A DNA stretch of 64,000 nucleotides, from assembly GCA_934047225.1 (NCBI GenBank), contig OW203984.1, forward strand, positions 9,061,201 through 9,125,200, read 5' to 3'. Position 1 is the stretch's first letter; every line of letters begins with the position of its first letter. Below are positions 58,011-64,000 of this stretch, piece after piece. Made by a program: the position numbers and the translations under genes. Source of the DNA: Ypsolopha sequella. Its lineage: Eukaryota; Arthropoda; Insecta; Lepidoptera; Ypsolophidae. The notes under the pieces are model-generated. The model did not search any database. It worked only from the letters and a program-made list of their open reading frames with translations, and was not told the origin of the DNA.

Positions 58011-58915
58011 ATCTAAGCCAGATATACATACATAATCTGACTGTTTGTAGAGTAAGTTTAAAATTACTTCATAAAATTATGAAATCACTGCATGAAGCTT
58101 ATTTATCGTGTATTGTGTGCGACGAAACCTGATAAATTTTACCTGTTTTATGTGTCTATCAAACGAGTATTAGACTTTGATTGATATAGCCAAGTTTATA
58201 CTAGAGAATACTGAATCGATCACTAACATATTTAATTTGAACCTTCATAGGTTCAAACACTTTTTACAAAATACGAAAATATTTTTATAGCAAGTCTACA
58301 TTTAAATTTCTGAATTTGGCAAGAACGGCAACTGAACCAAAAATGTTTGCTAACCAGTCTCTCGTATGAGCTGCATAAATCAATATCTTTTAATAGTATA
58401 TTTTTGTAAAAAGAAATAATTTATTTATTTGCATAGAGTCAGTTAACTAATTCGTTGACGAGTTACTCAAAACTTGGAGAGTTCATCTCTGACTCCACAA
58501 GTTTATGCAAATGCACCAGCTCAAGTTCCCCCAATGAAGTTCAAGATGCAATCTGCCATCCCTCACACGTTTGCGTAACTTCGTGATATCACAAACTTAC
58601 GTTATGTAGTGTTTATGATAATAATGTATTATCGTCTCTATTCGTGTTGGTCTTTGGAAGAAAGTTTTGTTTCGATTTTGGTTTATACGTGTGATTTTCG
58701 TGTTCTTTGATATCTTAGTGTAGTTTTCTTCCTATGCTTATGCTATTTCAAATGTGTCGCGTTTTGAATGAATTCCTTTTATCCATCAAATATCCCAATG
58801 GTTGAATATGTCTAGTTAGTTGTACGTACCCAATACCATTTATTTCTTCTGTGACAATACTTTATCTGCGACCATCAAAAATATCGTCTTTGCCTGAGAT
58901 TATTTATAATATTTA
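58011..58915. other. No gene seen
   Basis: AT-rich; nothing recognised. Confidence 0.35.
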
Positions 58916-59021
58916 GAAATATATTTCGGCCCACTTTGGGGCCTGCATCAGTCGAATGATAATTATAATGATAATTCGACTGATGCCGGTCCCAATGTGG
59001 GCTGAAATATATTTCGAAAAT
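58916..59021. ncRNA. Head-to-head pair of degenerate hammerhead-like motifs
   Basis: Minus-strand copy at 58916-58957 and plus-strand copy at 58973-59021 each have CTGATG, a GGCCC-type helix II, GAAA and TATATTTC. Both carry C where the core needs A (CTGATGC), so cleavage is unlikely. Together they form a palindrome of about 105 bp around ATAATTATAAT. Probably Penelope-like terminal debris. Confidence 0.5.
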
Positions 59022-59820
59022 AAGTTTTATACACTGTTTTACCATCATATAAATATATTTATTTCTACTAATATTTACAAAGTTTTTCTTAAGGGTCGAT
59101 AACACCTCAGCTCGAGTTCAAATATCGTTCCCATTTCTCCTCGCCACAGCGGGGCTGAATCGGGGGTCGGGTGGCAGGGCGGTCCAGCGGTTAATCCGAC
59201 TACAATGCGCGATCATTTAGGTATTTTCTTTTTACAGTGAAAATAATGTTTTTTTTCATTCTTATTTTATAGCTTGCAGCTGATTTATACTATTATAAGT
59301 TATATTACGTAAAGTTTCTGATCTAATTTCAAATATTTATTGAATACTATTGAAACTATGACAGAAATAAATTTCTATGTTTGAACACTTGCCGATTTAT
59401 CCATCGCAAGGAGATATAAATACTATTGGTTTATTGTACGGTTTAGAGGTAATTTTGTATTTTTTTTCTATCAAAAATTTTTATTGAATCAAGTTTTCAC
59501 CATAGCGTTGACATAGCATTAGTCCTCAACTTTACCACATATTTATTTTAGAGTGATTGTTGCAGTATTTGTTGGTATAAAGCAAGATCATGCGAAGCAA
59601 AGTGAGGTATTATAGGCCCTTAAAAGATTACGTCACATTGATTAAATTGTAACGTGATTTTCTAAAATAAATGAAAAACTACCATTAAAAGACCCCAACC
59701 GAAATAAAATACTAGCATATTGGATACTGAAACTACCTCTAAACGCATTTCTATTTGTGCAATTTGTTAAGTTATTGTGAAAGTGAATGAAGAATAAATA
59801 TCACTGAAATCACTGAAAAA
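59022..59820. other. No gene seen; GC patch at 59107-59215
   Basis: The patch contains AGCGGGGCTGAATCGGGGGT and GGCAGGGCGGTCCAGCGGTT; unassigned. Confidence 0.3.
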
Positions 59821-60150
59821 GATCCTAACATTACATGCTTAGGCACCTAAAATCCTAACATTACATGCTTAGGTACCTAATATCCTAAAATTACGTGCTT
59901 AGGTACCTAAGATCCTAACATTACATGCTTAGGTACCTAAGATCCTAACATTACATGCTTAGGTACCTAATATCCTAACATTACGTGCTTAGGTACCTAA
60001 TATCCTAACATTACGTGCTTAGGTACCTAATATCCTAACATTACGTGCTTAGGTACCTAATATCCTAACATTATGTGCTTAGGTACCTAATATCCTAACA
60101 TTACGTGCTTAGGTACCTATGATCCTAACATTACATGCTTAGGTACCTAA
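59821..60150. repeat. 30-bp tandem array, exactly 11 units
   Basis: Units of the form (G/T)ATCCTAACATTAC(A/G)TG then CTTAGGTACCTAA repeat 11 times with no spacing change. Each unit has a perfect 12-bp palindrome, TTAGGTACCTAA, and a second CCTAA. Differences are confined to a few positions (GAT/TAT, ACATG/ACGTG), which suggests recent expansion with partial homogenisation. Confidence 0.97.
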
Positions 60151-60547
60151 GCTGGAAAACTAAGAAACCGTAGTGCTTGCTACACCGGCACCGTAGCAAA
60201 AAGGAAATGACAACAAAATAAACATTTATTGGACATTTCAACAACCATAACAGTTTGAATTGATTTGATTATACAAGATAACCGCTGCCATTCATCCAAT
60301 GTTTTAACAAGTACAAAGAACTTCCTAACAGCATTTATTTACGTCCACAAAAGTTTCGTTTCTAATTTGAATAATTTCTATTTACACTTATAAATTAAAC
60401 CAGGGTAAAACGACTTGGGTGAATGAGCGTTTAGATTTTAGATAATAAAGTAAAGTGTTTGTTATCTGAGCCCTCTTGGAAACTTTACTGATGGAGATTG
60501 TGTTTGTGAAGTGTTATCCATACATTTGGAGATTTATACTCAGCTAA
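60151..60547. other. No gene seen
   Basis: AT-rich spacer between the tandem array and the TTAA element. Confidence 0.4.
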
Positions 60548-60551
60548 TTAA

Positions 60552-61092
60552 GGCGATATACGAAAAAATACGGGTGTTTCTTTTCTGTGTATTTCATGAA
60601 ATACACGGAAAATTTCAATTTAATATATGCATTTTGACTATATAATCTAGGGTTTTGAAATTGTAAAACATGTTGGGATAAATTTTCCTCGATAGAAATA
60701 ATTGTTGAAATGAGGTCTTCAAACACACTTTTTCTCCTCGTATGACGAATAGGAAACATATACAGAACTCAAACATATTTTGTTAGGTGTGTTTTAACAA
60801 TATCTAGAAATTTAATATTTGAAATTATGCTAGCTATTTTAGTTTTTTTTTATAAAAATATAAAACCAACTTTTTTTCCTTTTGCCCTGAATCCGCCCCT
60901 CTTGCACTGCACGATTTTTCGCTTGGAGTGACGATGACAAAAATAAAATTCGCATGTTCGCAAACATGTTTTCCAATTTCACAACCCTAGATTACATAGT
61001 CAAAATGCATATACTAGAAACTGATTATAATTTTTCGTGTATTTCATGAAATACACAGATAAGAAACACCCGTATTTTTTTCGCATATCGCC
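60552..61092. mobile_element. 541-bp TTAA-flanked element with about 115-bp arms
   Basis: TTAA at 60548-60551 and 61093-61096. Ends GGCGATATACGAAAAAATAC and ...GCATATCGCC; the arms continue through CGGGTGTTTC and end near AATCTAGGGTT. Each arm holds the perfect 20-bp palindrome GTGTATTTCATGAAATACAC. The interior shares a block with 23140-23300. No transposase, so non-autonomous; piggyBac-like by target site. Confidence 0.85.
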
Positions 61093-61096
61093 TTAA

Positions 61097-62360
61097 AGTA
61101 ATTAACATGAAATGCGAAATCTGCGCAAGAAACGGTTACTATTTGAGTACAGCAATGATTTCAAATGTAAATGGTGTACAGTCTTATATTATGAGTTTAA
61201 CCATTAGATGGTTCCAATGTTCAACCCGTTCAGTTAATCAATTTTCGAGGGCAATTGTAGAACAAAAGATGGAGCGAAATAAGACAAGTTAAGAGTTTCA
61301 TATTTTTTATGGGTTTAATAGTGACACATGAGGTAATTTTAATGAAATCTTTTGCATTTTTTGCTGACTTTCGCGTCAAGTATGTCACTAGGTCCGATCA
61401 TAGACCAGCCAGTTCGACCTGAGCCTTCTTCCACAGTAAGGCAAATGAGTCTGACCTGAAATAAAAAAAGGGAGGGGGTGTGCTTAAAACCATACGACAG
61501 AAGTGAAAACTTCATCAAGGCGAGGTTAATAATACGAAATACAATTACTCTCTCGCTTCCTTACTCGATTCGAGCCGACTTTACCCAAACGAGCGTTACA
61601 TAGCCGAGCGTGACGCCTCAGTCTTGTTCAGTGCCCATAAAAGAAGTGCTCAGCGCGCCTAAAGAAGTTTTCACTTCAAAAAAAATTTTCAACTCCCTCA
61701 CTTTTAATGATATGTCACAGGTACTCACGTTTAACAGTGAGACACTTAGCGCCTAAGGCGCTAGTATTATCAAAAAAATACAATTATGCCTTAGTAAAGA
61801 ATACACATTACACTTTAAAAAGTAGGATAAAAATATTTCCTTCTTCGTTATTTGATGATATACCATACCTAATATACAATACCTACAAATTTTAAATTTC
61901 TTGCGATTGGTAAACTGGATAAATCATCAAACGCAGAACATCTATCAATGTTGTGTAAAATTCATTAATGCTAAACGCTAAACTGGTTAAACTGGTATTT
62001 TAGGGTTCCGTACCCGTATTGTGTAAAATTATGATAACGCTAAACGCCAAAATGGTAAGATAAAACAAATAATAAACCGCATTTTCACTTCCAAACTTTA
62101 TCCGGCTGTAATGTTTCCTTACCAATTCGATAAACGTACGTGAAACTTTTTTGCACAAAGAACGACTATTATCCCTTTGCGAATGTTAAATGAAATCTGT
62201 CTCCAACCCTTAATTCAAGGCCATTAATAAATCAGATTGCGCAATCTAGATTTAACGGCGCAAATTAAAAATCAATACATGGCAACCCCCGAGGCAAAGA
62301 TGAGTTTATTTTTGGTACAAAAAGTATAAGTCGATATTGTTGCGGTTATGTTTCTTATCC
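61097..62360. other. No supported gene; one small dispersed-repeat scrap
   Basis: TTTTAGGGTTCCGTACCCGT at about 61998 is the head of the 'ttccgtac' repeat. 61560-61680 is GC-richer without recognisable features. Confidence 0.35.
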
Positions 62361-62466
62361 TTATTCTTTATTGTACACAAAAATATATAATGACACTAGT
62401 ATAAATTCAATTGATTTTACAGCGGCAAGCTTATCTCTATGAGAGATTTCTTCCAGCAAACCGAAA
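62361..62466 (-). mobile_element. LINE 3' UTR fragment
   Basis: Minus strand: GGTTTGCTGGAAGAAATCTC, CATAGAGATAAGCTTGCC and TTGTGTACAATAAAGAATAA, like 39511-39640 and 56785. Confidence 0.6.
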
Positions 62467-62716
62467 GAAGATCAAGAAAACTTAAAAAAGGAAAACAAAA
62501 AGCTTATGTGTTCAAACCTAAATTATTTTTAACATAACTAATTAATAGACAACAAAAATATGGAGATATTTATTCTTTTGTCTGTTTACTTTTAACAATA
62601 ATTAAAAACGACAAACCATTTTTTTGATGCCTTTGTCAATAGTTTTTGGTTTCGTTGGTGTCTCCAACGTGCATTAGGTATATATCGCAGCAATATCGTA
62701 TAACACGCCGTACAGG

Positions 62717-63085
62717 CGCGCCGGATTGAAAAACGTCGCTGTTTTGTATTGCGGCTACCTCACGTTCTGCTGGACATTTCATGCAGTTCGACAATCCGGC
62801 TACTCACGTTTAGCCGTTTCGTCTTTCAACCAAAAGTCAAAAATAGGCGCAACGACGAGCGAAGTGAGGAGGAGCGTGTTAGGTTTACATGTAAGATAAA
62901 ATAAGGAGCCAAGGGAAGCGGAGCGCAGCGAGACGACGCGACGACCCTAGTTTTTTACAACATTTACAATCCAGCGTTTAATTAGACGCTGTTTTACATA
63001 ATGCGGTGTAATTTATTTCAGCCGAATTGAAGTTTGGCTGAACGTGAGGTAGTCGCTTTACAAAACAACGACGTTTTGGGCTTCA
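62717..63085. mobile_element. Element with inverted ends carrying the 'GAGCGAAG' repeat, copy 3
   Basis: AAAACGTCGCTGTTTTGTAT and GCTACCTCACGTTC (62730-62772) pair with GAACGTGAGGTAGTCGC and ACAAAACAACGACGTTTT (63037-63078). Between them lie CAAAAGTCAAAAATAGGCGC and ACGAGCGAAGTGAGGAGGAG, matching 45900-46105. Confidence 0.55.
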
Positions 63086-63379
63086 CTCTTCCATATTTCC
63101 CAATTAAATATTGGAATATAATAATATCCTTCTTCATTTGCTTGCCTTTTCAACGTGTCCTTTACATTTCTAACTCCAAACTTTTCCACAATACCTTCCC
63201 CTTTCCCCTGTATCCCTGAAAGCTCAGGTCTCACCCCTCTTCCTTCCCTCTCATCTAATTGAAACAACCGTACATATCTACAGTTGTTGAATTGTATGAA
63301 ATATGCCCCAGAAACTATCAATAGAATTAACTGATTTCAGCGGAATTATATACAGAGTGATAAATATGAAGTTGCGGAA

Positions 63380-63530
63380 GCTGGAATATAGATAGTATAA
63401 TACTACTAGCCCATACGAATAACTTTTCGTAACAAAAAAATGAGAAATCGAGATACAAAAACAGTTGCTTCATACATTTTGGTCGGGTAGCTATGTCGCT
63501 TTTCTATGAAACAGCTGATTTTTATTTTTT
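63380..63530 (+). repeat. Decayed common repeat
   Basis: CCATACGAATAACTTTT, ACAGTTGCTTCATACATTTT and GGTCGGGTAGCTATGTCGCT; similar phrases at 41560-41640, 35270 and 32830. Type unknown. Confidence 0.45.
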
Positions 63531-63764
63531 ATATAACTTTAAACTCTCGCGTTTTGTACACATTATAATATATATAATCGGGTCTACCGCGATCAATTTT
63601 CACCTTTTTTACGAAAAGGGGATACCCGACGTTTCGAGACAGTTGCATGTCTCGTGGTCTATGGAAAACTGGCAAGTATGGCGAGGCGCAGTGACGAGAT
63701 GCAGGTGACGTGACGACCGAAGTATTTTCCTTTTACCATTGATCGTGGTAGACCCGATAATATA
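63531..63764. mobile_element. Penelope-like fragment with inverted ends
   Basis: ATAATCGGGTCTACCGCGAT (63578) and ATTGATCGTGGTAGACCCGA (63738) are inverted. Between them GGGGATACCCGACGTTTCGA holds the cgaaacgtcgg-type motif of Penelope terminal repeats. First 93 bp shared with 14761-14853. Confidence 0.5.
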
Positions 63765-64000
63765 CAAGGTGACTTTTTGATCATCGTCCAAATTCATACT
63801 GGAGGCTTGATAAGTTATCAGGATCTAGGATCAGTAACAATTTTTGTGAAATTCGTTTATTGAAATTTCGGCTTCCCATATAAATTCAGTTCCAGTCCCG
63901 AGTGAATCACTATGGGGAGTCGAAATTTCATTTTACGAATTTCAACAAAATTGTTATTGATGCATGATACTGATCACTTACCAAGCGACCAGTATGAATT
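63765..64000. mobile_element. Foldback MITE, 'TCCAGTATGAATT' family, cut by window end
   Basis: AAATTCATACTGGAGGCTTG and GATAAGTTATCAGGATC pair with GATACTGATCACTTACC and CGACCAGTATGAATT at 63966-64000; an inner AACAATTTTTGTGAAATTCG also folds. The right end lies beyond the window. Confidence 0.7.

Noticed and set aside
59821..60150. CRISPR-like regular repeat array
   Set aside because: Units are contiguous with no unique spacers, and the genome is eukaryotic. It is a minisatellite.
63493..63797. Proteins on both strands near the window end
   Set aside because: They are translations of the inverted Penelope-like fragment.

Overview
This looks like an insect nuclear genome window, almost certainly from a moth or butterfly. 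It is strongly AT-rich, has no dense coding, and is packed with repeat types I associate with Lepidoptera: tRNA-derived SINEs with A and B boxes, LINE 3' ends with short microsatellite tails, a decayed mariner, TTAA-flanked and 8-bp-duplication foldback MITEs, and Penelope-like inverted fragments. Species and chromosome cannot be told from the sequence. Most of the window reads as intergenic or intronic DNA; no complete, clearly functional multi-exon gene is present.

Layout. 0.2-5.1 kb: a TTAA-flanked MITE, then a minus-strand gene or gene remnant with splice-bounded exons. One exon (1558-2020) carries the C-terminal part of a YqaJ-type exonuclease/recombinase domain; exons at 4323-4508 and 2086-2197 share a compatible reading phase. 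6-12 kb: a 61-bp tandem array, the common lepidopteran 'ttccgtac' dispersed repeat, and a cluster of foldback MITEs from two families. 14-20 kb: LINE ORF2 C-terminal remnants, a SINE split by a Penelope-like insertion, two long foldback elements, and a 390-bp repeat present twice, the second copy split by a LINE 3' end. 21-28 kb: MITE, RTE-like fragment, a broken DD34D mariner transposase, two phase-compatible candidate exons (25638-25668 and 26441-26580), and one TTAA element nested in another.

28-45 kb: more foldbacks (one with perfect 8-bp target duplications at 31.4 kb), a two-exon THAP-domain gene or pseudogene at 37.0-37.4 kb whose third zinc ligand is Tyr instead of Cys, a young-looking hAT-type MITE at 37.6 kb, LINE and SINE pieces. 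45-50 kb: an 88-bp perfect inverted repeat enclosing a hammerhead-like ribozyme motif, a full tRNA-derived SINE, and inverted LINE 3' ends. 50-58 kb is mostly unique AT-rich DNA. 58.9 kb has a palindromic pair of degenerate hammerhead-like motifs. 59.8-60.2 kb is an exact 11-copy, 30-bp tandem array. 60.5-61.1 kb is a 541-bp TTAA-flanked element. The window ends inside a foldback element.

There is no operon-like logic here. The coding signals are isolated exons and transposon remnants, and the main story is layered transposition: several elements interrupt older ones, which gives a relative insertion order.
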